Shown here in pieces: positions 32,462 to 43,021 of a stretch of 64,000 nt of DNA. The number at the start of each line of letters is the position of its first letter. Position 1 is the first letter of the stretch. Location: contig NC_092569.1 of NCBI RefSeq assembly GCF_037975245.1, forward strand, positions 35,775,668 to 35,839,667, given 5' to 3'. The notes beneath the pieces were generated by a model. That model was not told the DNA's origin. It searched no databases and saw nothing but the letters and a program-made list of their open reading frames with translations. The stretch comes from Apostichopus japonicus (Eukaryota > Echinodermata > Holothuroidea > Aspidochirotida > Stichopodidae). A program made the position numbers and the translations under genes.

Positions 32462-34173
32462 AAACGTGCAAGTGCAGCTGTCTACAATAAATTATCCAGA
32501 TTACCATTTTATAAATAAATAGCAGCACGATAAATAAAACTATTTCTATATAAAATAATTCTGAATTTGGTGTTATTGCTTCATTTCTCAAACTATACCT
32601 AGTAGTTTCTCGAAGTAGAGAGTTAAGTTCGGTATGCAAAGAATGTCTGTCATTTCTCTGTATGCAATTTACACTTCTAATGAACTCAAATTTAGCAGCA
32701 TTGTTTACAGTACTCATAAGAAAGTTAAAATCTATATTAAAATTCTAGAAAATACTTTAAAAAAGTAATAATTCTCTTATTATCTTTTATTAGTAAAATG
32801 TGATACCAAGCAGAAAGAGCATAAATTAGGTGTGGTAAGATATTGGCAGTAAAACCTCTTTTTCTTACATCAACATAAAAATATGGAACTATATACGACA
32901 GAGTTGAGACTATGAAGTACATCCGTTTCAGTATTCTGCTTATATGACCAGTGAAACTTATTTTGTCATCAATACAAACACCTAGATATACTGTATGATG
33001 AGTGCGTTCTACTTCCGCATGTTTAATTGAGATTTTAGTTAAATTACAGGATATGAGACCTTCATGTTTAATATATATATTCTCATAAAACCATTTCCTT
33101 AAATTTCTTTGGATTGAGTCTTAGATTCTTCCCATCACACAGATCTACACTATTTGATACAGCAGTTGTATAACTTGCTTGGACAGCCTGATGCGTTCGC
33201 TTTGATATACTGCACACTATAGCAGTGTCATCAGCATATTTCACCACAGGGCATTTAGAAGTAGATTGTATTTCGTCAGTATATATTGTGAACAGTAGAG
33301 AAGACAGAGGACCGCCTTGAGTGACACCAACATTTATTTTCGATTTTTCCGTCAGACCTTTAGAATATTTTATCTGTCTAGACCAGCCATTCATAAAATT
33401 TGATATCCAATGTAACAACCATGGCTCTTCAACGAGCCCTTGCATGTCCTGGATTAAACGATTTGGAAGAACCATGTTAAACGCACTGGAAAATCACGAA
33501 ATAAGTCCTTAGATATAGTAGTATCGGTACATGATTACCCCTTCCTATAAGCAAATCGATTGCTATTTCCATATTGATCAATAGCTTGAGTTATTTGAGG
33601 CACGATCAATTTCTGCATACAATTAAAACTGATACAGGCAAAATCAATTGGTCTAAAATCATTTACCGATCGTGGAGTTGACACTTTGGGTATAGGGGCT
33701 GGTATCTCACATTGTGCTGCACATTTATTGAAAATAGTTGTAAAAATACCCGATAGTTTATCGGTCCAAATTTTATATACCCACCAAGCTGTATTAGAGG
33801 TAGAGTATACATCGAGGAGTCGAATGAGTTCCTCACTAAGTGAGCGGATGAAAGTCATCTCGTCACATTAGTAAGAAGTCGTGAAATGTTAAGATTAAAA
33901 TCCAGTGCATAAATTACATATCCTACCGTACTGGTTGTTGTCGATCCACTTACCTAGCTGAAGATGTTCGTGATATCTGTGTTCATGTACAATTCTGACA
34001 TAGTCCGGTTTGCTAATTGGGCGCCCGTAACGAAAATTGGTAATCTTGGTAACATCATTTTTTCCAGAAAAGTAATACGAAGCTGTTAACATTGAAAGTG
34101 ACAATAGAATACAAATAAAAGTCTTTAAACTACCACACGGTGATAGACTTTCAGCCATTTTAGCCATATACAA
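29177..34173 (-). CDS. NXPE-family-like PC-esterase protein, two exons (copy 1)
   Basis: Exon 1 34173-33927, intron 2990 bp, exon 2 30936-29177; phase 1, total 2007 nt, 668 residues. It is a type II membrane protein by appearance: short cytoplasmic start, one hydrophobic segment (residues about 18-35), then a luminal part. Residues about 148-262 resemble the Ig/filamin-like domain of NXPE (neurexophilin and PC-esterase) proteins. From about 278 a PC-esterase-like domain follows, with GDWVTRD, GWVLQPKRC, IVVLGRSTERG and KSMHWHRQC. In this superfamily the block I motif is normally GDS; here it is GRS, so Ser is kept and Asp lost. Substrate is unknown; Golgi/ER glycan acylation or secretion roles are family-level guesses. 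A shorter start at the third or sixth codon is possible. Confidence 0.75.
30940..32400. other. Intron of the NXPE-like gene, proximal part
   Basis: AT-rich and non-coding, apart from the structured repeat at 31207-31330. Confidence 0.5.
31207..31330 (+). repeat. Structured repeat with hairpins and CATA-type microsatellite tail (SINE-like 3' end?)
   Basis: CTGACTTCGGTCAG is a 5-bp stem with a TTCG tetraloop. It is followed closely by a second imperfect stem (GGCTT...AAGCC) and by TCCTGCTAGCAGGA, a 14-base palindrome. The block runs into ACATACATACATACATCC. A compact folded region with a simple-repeat tail is typical of SINE or LINE 3' ends. No RNA family was recognised. Confidence 0.35.
32460..33871 (-). 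pseudogene. 5'-truncated L2/CR1-like LINE relic in the NXPE-like intron
   Basis: Broken frames, in order on the minus strand: KVSTPRSVNDFRPIDF (33535-33858), then NVGVTQGGPLSSLLFTIYTDE and KYADDTAIVCSI with the catalytic YADD (33083-33475), KNLRLNPKKFKEMVL, a connection region (32737-32922), and a C-terminal LNSLLRETTRYSLRNEAIT followed by SFIYRA-like text (32500-32640). This is the order of L2/CR1-clade reverse transcriptases. It ends at a (TA)n tract. Frame changes near 33480-33530, 33075 and 32550 make it inactive. The orientation is the same as that of the host gene. Confidence 0.75.
33927..34173 (-). CDS. NXPE-like exon 1 (signal anchor)
   Basis: Methionines at codons 1, 3 and 6; the context does not decide which is used. 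A hydrophobic TFICILLSLSMLTASYYF segment is followed by a basic, polar stem with FRYGRPISKP and HEHRYHEHLQLGKWID. The frame exits at TACG|GTAGGA in phase 1, matching the two-base start of exon 2 at 30936. Confidence 0.65.
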
Positions 34174-34413
34174 AGTGAAGCAACGTTTTAGCTGTCACAA
34201 GCAAGCATATCATACTTGATATGCACAGCTCCTTTTGTCTCAACAATCAAATGCCCGCACTGATGATTGGCAAAGAAAACAACACAATAGGTTTGCCTGC
34301 ATGCAGTTGCACACTGTGCATTCGGCATAAATGTATATATATATATTTATATATATATATATATATATATATAGCACTGGATTGGTATTTACGTTTACTT
34401 CTCCAAGTTGGTG

Positions 34414-34576
34414 CTTAGGTTTACCTGAGGTGAAATGATTGGATCAACTTGAAATTTTACATCAGTATACCTTATGGTACTAGGACTGCATATCAGTCGT
34501 TATAAGTTGCTACCTACTTTTTGGGTCATTTGGCGAGGAAAAATCCAATTGGTCAAACCCTTACGGTAAACCTAAG
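34414..34576. mobile_element. 163-bp MITE, CTTAGGTTTACC ends
   Basis: Perfect 12-bp terminal inverted repeats, CTTAGGTTTACC and GGTAAACCTAAG. A 49-bp derivative with the same ends lies at 52747-52795. No coding capacity. Confidence 0.6.
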
Positions 34577-34606
34577 TCTTGCTCTCAAAGTATATCCCCC
34601 AGTTGG

Positions 34607-34938
34607 TATATAAGTTGACCTGACGTACAGGCATCCGTAGTTTTCTTGACAGCGACAGTAGCCTGTATTCAGTGTATACGCTCTACACTGTGTACACTGT
34701 ATACGCCAGGGCTACCGCTAAAGCATACCCGTCGGCTGCATTGCATGCAACCCAATAACAGTTTCGGCTAATACAAGATGATGTGTAGTATCTGTTTCCT
34801 CTCGATGCAAGGGGACTGGGCTTGAGATCGGGTCAGTCGTTCGCCGGGTAGTTTGGTTTTCGTGCCCAGGTTCTTTCCTTGTTGACTTTTTCTTAAAAAA
34901 GTACCGTTAAAACGAAAACGTCTCACCAACAACTTCAG
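34607..34938 (+). promoter_or_regulatory. Candidate promoter and untranslated first exon
   Basis: TATATAAG at 34607-34614 is followed about 30 bases later by mixed-composition sequence with several short hairpins, ending at a good donor, ACTTCAG|GTAAGG (34938/34939). It is head-to-head with the NXPE-like first exon about 430 bp away. No coding exon downstream on the plus strand could be tied to it. Confidence 0.25.
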
Positions 34939-34940
34939 GT

Positions 34941-37900
34941 AAGGTCCATGAGATTAGTCAATAAAGTTTGGTGATATTAATAACGTTGATATTGTACTGT
35001 TGTTGCATACAGCTTCACGTTATTTGTTCATACCCATATTTCAATACTATAGTCTAGACTAGCTTCTAGCCTAAAACTTGTAAGGCCTAGCCTACGTTCG
35101 GCTGTAGCCTAGGGCCATAGTCCAAGTCCTAACACTACCTTAGCATTGGGTCAAGGGTAAACTGGTCTGTAGTTTGAGCTACAAATTAATACCAACTGCC
35201 AGAGAAATTAGATTTCAAGTAGGTCAGCTTAACTTCTTAGCCTACTGTGCATGTATGTATCATATATGGCCTTAGATTTTGCTGGACAATTATGTTACTG
35301 TACATTGCCCTAATCATGACCAGATACTGTAGCATGGCGGGCTTATAATTGACGCACTTAAGGATTTGATCAATGATATCTATCAAGGAAAAATCCAAAT
35401 TACTCAACTGTATGTGTTTTTCATATGTGTAGTTCCTCAGAAATGTTCTAATCTCAAAATATTTAAGGTTCTGTGCTTATGCACCGTACAATTGAGCAGA
35501 ATTTGACCAAAAAATGTCTGCCGTGTCAAGTTCTTTCATACCCCTAAATTGACACATTCGTCGATAAGCTAACTGTAGTGTAGGCCTTGGTATACATCCA
35601 TTGACTTTATATGCTGTTTGCTATGCTCTGAGCCTCTAAGCTCTGACAGGTCATGTCCCAGAGAGTTATGTTCTCATATTGAGGTAATGTTGGGTATTTT
35701 AAGGGTGTAAGATTTCCAAATGGCCAAAAAATGTGCAAAACTGGGGGGAGGGTGTTAAAAGCTTAAAAAATACCACAATTTGGTCAGCAAATACCTCAAA
35801 TGGATTCAAACTCATGAAATATGTAATTCTGTTTGGCTGCAAAAAAGTTTAGGTGGCCTGCTGTATCGTTGCTAGTAATAATTTAAGGTGCGTCAATTAT
35901 GGGGGGTGCGTCAATTATGAAGCCTTTACTATACTGTACAGTAGCTATGCCTAGATTATTATAGACTGAAGTCACCATGCAAATGTAACTTACAAGTAGC
36001 CTGTATTGAATAAAAGATGCTATAATTGCTAGAACTTTTCAAAAAGTTCTTGGAAGTCTTTACTCTCCAAAATATTCTCAGACATTCTAGACACCACTGT
36101 ACTGTAAGATGTCTGAATATCCCAGTGAGGGTATCAATAAAAACAGTTAAAGGATATAATACTAGAAAATCCAGCATCAAATTTGGGACAATGCAGAATA
36201 CCTTTAATCTAAGTCTCTCAAGTGATGCATTGTGTTTCAAGTGTCTTATTTATAACTAGCCAAAATTTGTACAAAATAACAATGCCATGCATCCAAAAGG
36301 TTATTGAGTCAGTACATTTCCATAATGTAACTATTACAAAAGCTGAGTGCACCTAATTAAAAGTTACCATCCTCCAAAAATCTATATAACACAAAAATTT
36401 GATAAAGCCTTCTATCCCCTCCCTTGCATATACTGTAAGTCATTTTGTTAAGTCTATTTAGATCCATAAGTAATACCAAGTTGACTAAATGTGCAATATT
36501 CAGTGTTTAAGATCTGAGCTCTGTATTGGCCCAAAATATATTGGAGAGAAGTGTACAATAAAAATTGAAATAATGCAAAATCTACACTCTGACCATTTGA
36601 TATTTATTTGATTGGCACTGTTAATGTTTTCTCAGACAAATTTGAGGATCAACATTCTCAATCTCAAGATGAATGACAACAGCCCACTATCCAAGGGAAT
36701 AACACTGTACGATGTAGCTGCCATGCAGTGAAAAAGTCAATGTTGGAACGACAGCAATCATAGCTAGAGCACAGATGCCGTCTGGGACAGACTGATGTGG
36801 TGACCTACTGCATCATTGACAGCAAAATGGAAGATATTTTCTGAATTAACCAAAAAGTAAGTTAATATTCTGTAGGTTTGACATCGCATAAACTTGATAC
36901 CATAGGACTCTATTATCTCAAATACGAGTAACATCTGAGGTAATTTATTCCAAAGTTATGGAATGTAGAAAGAAACAATCAGAAGGGATGAAAACTTTTG
37001 TATGATCTGGTTAATGTGGTGGTATCTTTTCCTCTATCTCCATAGTATTTAACTACACTAGAGCTATATCCACTCACTGGTTTTTAATCTTAAAGGTCAA
37101 TGCAAGACAACACCAAATTGTCAGCCTAGGTCCACATAAAATGTACATGCATATTTAAATTTTGAAATCTTTACAATTGGTAAAGCTTGAATGACTTGCA
37201 ACTTTTAAAAGCACTTGCTATGGTAGGGAGCTGTTTCAGCTCCAATTGAATGCATGGCTGCATAAATAAAATGTGTAATGTTGTATACAAGGCAAGATGA
37301 ATCAAGAATTAATGGGCCCAAAATGGGATGGATAAACGAATTGAAATTTACAGTGAAAATAGTAATATATGAAAGGTTGTGAGATGATTAAAATATTGGC
37401 TGAATTACAGGAGATTTAGTTTTGTAAAGCAGTTCATTGTTTTCTTCATTTGTAGAGTGTGAGGTCTATTCGGTAATCGCAAAACATTCCAAGCTATATT
37501 GCGCGTGCTATAATTGGGACCAAATCAGCATATCTTTAAGAGAAAGCTTTTCTTTTTGTACCAACAGATGGATAGATCTACAGGCTAATACAGCAAAGGA
37601 TATGCTCTAATTAGAAATGCCAGGCAAGATTATCACACAGTTTACAGTGGGGTGAATACAATCATCAACCAAGCTTTTCATCATGCTGTACATAGTGGTA
37701 TACAGTAGCTCCTTGTTGGGCTTATCAATTAAAAGCTTGCATAGAAGCCGATGCCAAGCAAAGCAAAAGTATGTCCTGTAAATCGCGAAGTAGATTCACA
37801 CATCTCATGTATATCCTCTGGGACACAGCACATCTTTCAATGGAGTTAGGAAGTTGCTGGGAATAGTTGTTGGGTTGGCACAGTACTGTAGTAGCAGTAA

Positions 37901-39725
37901 CAGAAAACTAACTAGTTCCAGGATATGTTACACTGTTACACCATATAAAAGATAGAGGAAATTAATATGATAAGCTTCAAGCAGACAGAACCAAGAGAAT
38001 GCAGACCAGTCTTCATGGGAAGTCTTCTACATATTTAACTGTATAAATGGACTCATTCTTTTGCAATGTACTTCTTGAAATATTTTAGTTTGGTGACATT
38101 GTGGCACTACATGTTTTTGTAAGTATTAGGGAACATTTGCAGCTGCTTGTCAAGAACATGGAACTTGTTATACAACTGAAGTGGTCCTGATGCTTAAGTG
38201 TTGAGGTTACTGGATATTTTGCTGCCTTACCTTGCTTTAACTGTTCTTAAATGCATTTCTCATGTTTTAAGATGTTTTAATTTTGTATTCCAAGCAAGAT
38301 CAGCAAGCCATAGTACAGTGATTTTCAACAACCACCACACAGATACTTGTGCAGGACTAAGGGTATTTGTTAAGCAGATTACTATTATAAAAATCTTTCA
38401 AACTTTTATCCCTCAAAATCTCCAGGGGTACACTGCATTGTTTCTGAACCACAGTTTCACAATTCTACAAGTTGGGTTCAGGGGTTATGCTATGGGAAAA
38501 GTTTACAATGTTAGGCCTGACTTAATTACTGAAAGCTTGTGGTCTTTTATTACACCAAGAACCAGTTTATTCTTTAAACAAAATTAAATTATTTCCCCTC
38601 AAAATTGAGGGGAGTGAATACAGCAAAGGCACATGCAACTAGCACCAATGTCATGGAAACCTAGTGCAGCCCAATGAAACATACTGTAAAACCACAACAT
38701 TTGTAACTATAGGTATGAAATTGTGCAATCCAGGGGTATTGTGTATAATTTTGTCCCTCCAAGCATGGAAACTCCATGATATTGTGGTAATTTGCATTGG
38801 TTACGGTATTGGATACATGTGCCTATACTGGTAAGTCTAGATAAATACTTGAGGTATAAGTTAATTCCCAAAATGTTTCTCATGTATGAGAGAGGTCAGT
38901 AAATTGAGGTCATGTAATAGTGCAAGTATCCTGGTTTATGTGAAATAAATCTTGTGGAAAATATAAACTGGGATTGAAATTACAATCAACTGCTTGAATA
39001 TGATTGTACAATTTTTATTGTGTCTCGTCTTTTAATATCATGCTAATCTCCACTACTGTATGTGTTTGGTAATAAGCCAGATTTCTGGGTAGAAGTTTAA
39101 AAAAGCAAATCGTCAACAATTTTTGATGAATTTTAAGCAATCACATTCACTGCCTCTATCTCTGTTTATGTTTTGAGTCAGCAACACAGTATACTGTACA
39201 GTAGTGTACAGAAAGGGACACTTTCTGTTGTATTCCTGATCAATTGAAAATTGTTTGTTGTTTGACTGTTTGTAGCAGTATTCCTCTGAGGAGTGAAAAA
39301 AAATAAACATACAGTGAACAGTTGCAACTGCGCATGCATTTATACATTACTTAAATTATGTTCTGATGAAATTCATGTAATATTCACTGTCGATTTTAGT
39401 TCAAAACTGCCAGTATACCATTAGTTCCTGAGCCATAATTTTTTTGCTTTAAAAATCTGGCTATGAGTGTATAGTATTTTGTCAAAAACATAAAAGTGGA
39501 GGGGCTGCTTATCATCATTCCCTGAACAGGCTTACCCAATTTGTTAACTATAATGGTAACATATCAAAATGTCTGGGGACTTGCCACAGTGCTGACAATT
39601 TTCAAATATTTCCATGGTTCCACCAGGGATGTTAGAGATGGACAAACAACATTTGAGCTTTCTTTAACGTTTGTTTTGTGCCGACATTAATACTGTTTTT
39701 GGTCCAATACTAATACCTAAATAGG
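34941..39725. other. Long non-coding stretch
   Basis: AT-rich, no supported exon; the longest frame (38198-38587, 129 residues) shows no family or splice evidence. It contains the MITE at 35340-35924. Confidence 0.4.
35340..35924. mobile_element. 585-bp MITE with AATTGACGCAC inverted ends
   Basis: Left end GGCTTATAATTGACGCAC; right end GTGCGTCAATTATGAAGCC: inverted repeats of about 18 bases. The right end carries an extra half copy (GTGCGTCAATTAT at 35888). A second, left-truncated copy lies at about 51440-51872. Confidence 0.65.
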
Positions 39726-39730
39726 GTGAC

Positions 39731-40599
39731 AGGACAAAATCCCCCAGACAAAGTCCCCTTAGGACAAAATCCCCCAGAGCCAAAATCCCCCTGGACAAAA
39801 TCCCCCTAGGACAAAATCCACCCAAGCCAAAATCTCCCCAAGCTATAAAAAATCCCATGAATTCTTTACAAAAATGCGTCATCCCGGTCCCCGGTATCGT
39901 CATCCAGTACCGTCATCCGGTACCCTCACCAGTATTTCCATTGGTACTCTCAGTGGTTCCCGGACCAGTACTCCGACCATACCCCGACCGGTACCTTAAT
40001 AGTGAGCCTGACAGTTACCCCCACCGGTGCTCCTCCCTGACCAGTACCCTGGACTGTACCCCGGCCGGTACCTCGACCGGTATCCCAACTGGTATCCTGA
40101 AAGGCACCCTGACACATACTCTGACACGTACCCTTACTAGTACTGGTACAATAAACAGTAATTTGACCAGTACCTTTATTAGTGACCAGTAACATGGAGC
40201 TATATCCCATGGCCACACTAACAGGTAGCCTTGCAATTACCCTCAATGAACTCCGGACCAGTCCCCTGACCAGTATCCTGACCAGTACCCTAACCAGTAC
40301 ACTGAGTGGAACCCTGACTGGTAGAGTGACCAGTATGATGACCGGTACCCTGACCAGTCACATGACCAGTACCTTGACCGGTACCCTCACAGGTACCCTA
40401 ACAGGAGCCCTCACAGTTACACTCGCCAGTACCCTCACTAGTACCCTGACCAATCCCCTGAACGGTACTCTAACCAGTGCAATGTCCCATGCCTTGACTG
40501 TCACAACTGGGCCATCGCTGGTTGTTGCAGGCAGGCTTTGTATGGGTCAGTGGGATATTGTCTGGGGGATTTTGTCCGGGGGATTTTGTCCTAGAACCC
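39731..40599. mobile_element. Element with inverted GGACAAAATCCCCC arrays around a 12-bp minisatellite
   Basis: The left arm (39731-39850) repeats AGGACAAAATCCCCC; the right arm (40551-40599) has GGGGGATTTTGTCC, the inverse. Between them (about 39890-40500) is a minisatellite with a 12-base unit close to ACCAGTACCCTG/ACCGGTACCCTG, giving long Leu-Thr-Ser/Gly-Thr frames on both strands. Those frames are artefacts of a period that is a multiple of three. The architecture is the same as that of the 16.0-17.0 kb element, but the sequence differs. Confidence 0.55.
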
Positions 40600-40768
40600 C
40601 TAAACATCACTCAAAACGGATAATGGTACCAGACGGTACCTGTACGTTGTCTGCTAGATTCATACGATGTCAAAGGCTAGAACATGCACTATAATACTGT
40701 TATCAGTCGCCAGTAGGTATATACCACACTCATCTCATATCAGTATTTGTTTCTAATGTCATAACAGG

Positions 40769-41101
40769 CAGTGGCGGAGCGTCCATACAGTCAGGCCGGG
40801 GGGGGGGGGGCTGACTCAAATGGGAAGCTGGCGCCCTTTTCAGCTATTCAACACTTTTTACTTGTTCGCGATTATTTACTTTTTTATTGCGCTCTCATCT
40901 ACCTATTGACATTTGTCACATTTTGTTGGCGATGACACCTATACCTAAAGGGTCATTTCCGGCGATATAGGGAGTATCTTTACTCTAAAGATTTCTGTAC
41001 GCTCTGCGCCAACCTGTGGTGGCGCTCCGCTTAGATAAAGTCGAAAGCGCCCGTACTGACCTTTCTCGCCCCTCTGACCAATATCCCTAGCTCCGCCACT
41101 G
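40769..41101. mobile_element. hAT-type MITE copy A
   Basis: 333 bp from CAGTGGCGGAGC to GCTCCGCCACTG, a perfect 12-bp terminal inverted repeat. It lacks about 40 bases found in copies B and C between ACACCTAT and GGGTCATTTCC. Confidence 0.8.
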
Positions 41102-42645
41102 GCTCCCAATCTTCTTCCCCGTCAATCCGTCTAGTACCCCCCCCCTTCCCCAACCGAACCTCGTATGTTAAAGGAATATCTAATGATTAGAGACACTTAT
41201 TTTAATGTTAAATCAGCAAAGAGCAAGCAATAATGATTTTATCACTAAGATTTTTTTTAATTTCTCAGTTACACCGTCATTTAACTTCCCACTCAATCTT
41301 ACACTCCCTGATACTCTTCCATCCCAATGTAGGAAACTTCATCGTTACACGCAGCACGCAACGATCCTTGTTCTACTTAATTGATCCTTACTGAGTCTTT
41401 AAACTTAAAAGCATATTTTTTTCCAAATAGATTAGTGAAAGTTACACAGTTTAATAAATTAGAAGCATCTCCTTGTTAAAGAATTGTATTATCGGCGTAT
41501 AGTCTTCCGATAAGCGTAACTTAGGTTTGAAAGAAATCAATGGGAGCAGGCAGTAATGATATTAACTTACATTAATGATTTTTTTAAATCTCATTTAGGA
41601 CAAATTATTAGGTCCCCTGGTAACATCATTTACCCCCCCCCCATTCTCCCTTCCCTTCCTTACAATCACCGCTTCTCTTACACCTAATATATGAGATATC
41701 CTCGCAAAGCGTGATGAACTAGGTCCCTCATTTATCTAATGCGTGGAAGGAACTCGAAACTTTCTTCCTTATCCGCTATTCCAAGCTTTCTCCAAGAAAA
41801 GAGTTACAGTACCTATTACCCAGATTTTTAAAAATAGCCTCCCTCCTCATAAAACGTGATGATCTATGTCTCTCATTAATCTAAAGCATGGATGAACTAC
41901 CAACTTTAAGCATATTACAAAGTTTTTCCACAAAAGAGCTACGGAACCTACTACACACAAATTATGTAAATGTCACTAAACGGCATCCGTAGGGAAATCG
42001 TTTTTTGGTCCACATTTGAGTTTCCATCATATCTTTGTTCTGCTTTTCATACATATCTTTTATTGTGATTGTTATGATAACCACATCTAAGGACTTTTGA
42101 GTCGTATTATTGTATCCAGTGGAATTGTCTCGCTGAGATATAAAAGGATGAATTTTCCGTACGTTTTCACGGTAGGCCCCTCTGTTCAAGGTCAATGCAC
42201 GACTATAACATTAGGTCCACTAAGTGCGGATATTGGTCTCCATTTGCCACTATTGCAGTAAACCCAACCGAGCAACGTGTCTACGGTGTCTCTTAAAAGA
42301 CAATATTATTAACAAATTCGCAAAGATTTTTTAATCTCTTTGGTGTCATTTTAAAAGTATTTCTGATAACATTACGTACAGAATTCTTTTATATGAGAAA
42401 GGTACATATGAGAAACATGACAATGACCGTGATAAAACCAATTTCAAGATTACTAGCGATCAATTCGCTCAATTTGTTTCAAAAAATGATTGAAAAGTGA
42501 TATGAATTCCTCCTCATTCATTCTTTTTATTTGAGCATGTTGAACGCTTGTGATAACATGTCATTACGAATCATTGCAGACGCTCACCCAAACAGTTAAA
42601 AAATACCCTCCCTCTCCCCCTTCTCTTCCTACACTGAGATCCCAA
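41102..42645. other. Central segment of the hAT-type composite
   Basis: Non-coding; it contains diverged tandem repeats of roughly 150 bases (for example GCGTGATGAACTAGGTCCCTC versus ACGTGATGATCTATGTCTCTC) and C-rich runs at 41137 and 41634. Confidence 0.5.
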
Positions 42646-43021
42646 CAGTGGCGGAGCGTCAATACAATCAGGGGGCGGATGCCCCTCCCCCCTCAACGGA
42701 CTAATATGGACTGCTGGCGCCCTTTTCAGCAATTGATCACTTCTTTTACTTATTCGCGAGTATTGACTTTTTTATGGCGCTCTCATCTACCTATTGACAT
42801 TTGTCACATTTTGTTGGCGATGACACCTATTTATTCTTCGTTTATCTGCAAATTAGCAAGGCCCGGAAAGGGTCATTTCCGGCCATATAGGGAGTATCTT
42901 TACTCAAAAGATTTCTGTACGCTCTGCGCCAACCTGTGGTGGCGCTCCGCTTAGATAAAGTCGAAAGCGCCCATACAGACCATTCTCACCCCCTCTTACC
43001 AATACCCCTAGCTCCGCCACG
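42646..43021. mobile_element. hAT-type MITE copy B
   Basis: 376 bp, CAGTGGCGGAGC to GCTCCGCCACG. Same orientation as copy A and the same core (TTGGCGATGACACC, AACCTGTGGTGGCGCTCCGC). Confidence 0.8.

Larger units (their letters stand above)
40769..43021. mobile_element. hAT-type composite: two direct MITE copies with outer 8-bp target duplication
   Basis: The block starts CAGTGGCGGAGC and ends GCTCCGCCACG (one T lost from the expected terminus). ATAACAGG stands immediately outside on both sides (40761-40768 and 43022-43029), a perfect 8-bp duplication as made by hAT transposases. Inside, MITE copy A (40769-41101) and copy B (42646-43021) are direct repeats, each with the same 12-bp ends. The 1.54-kb centre is bordered by GCTCCCAA and GATCCCAA. 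No transposase frame was seen. Confidence 0.8.

Noticed and set aside
40182-40694. 170-residue Thr/Leu/Ser-rich reading frame
   Set aside because: It is the translation of a 12-bp minisatellite; similar open frames exist on both strands because the period is a multiple of three.
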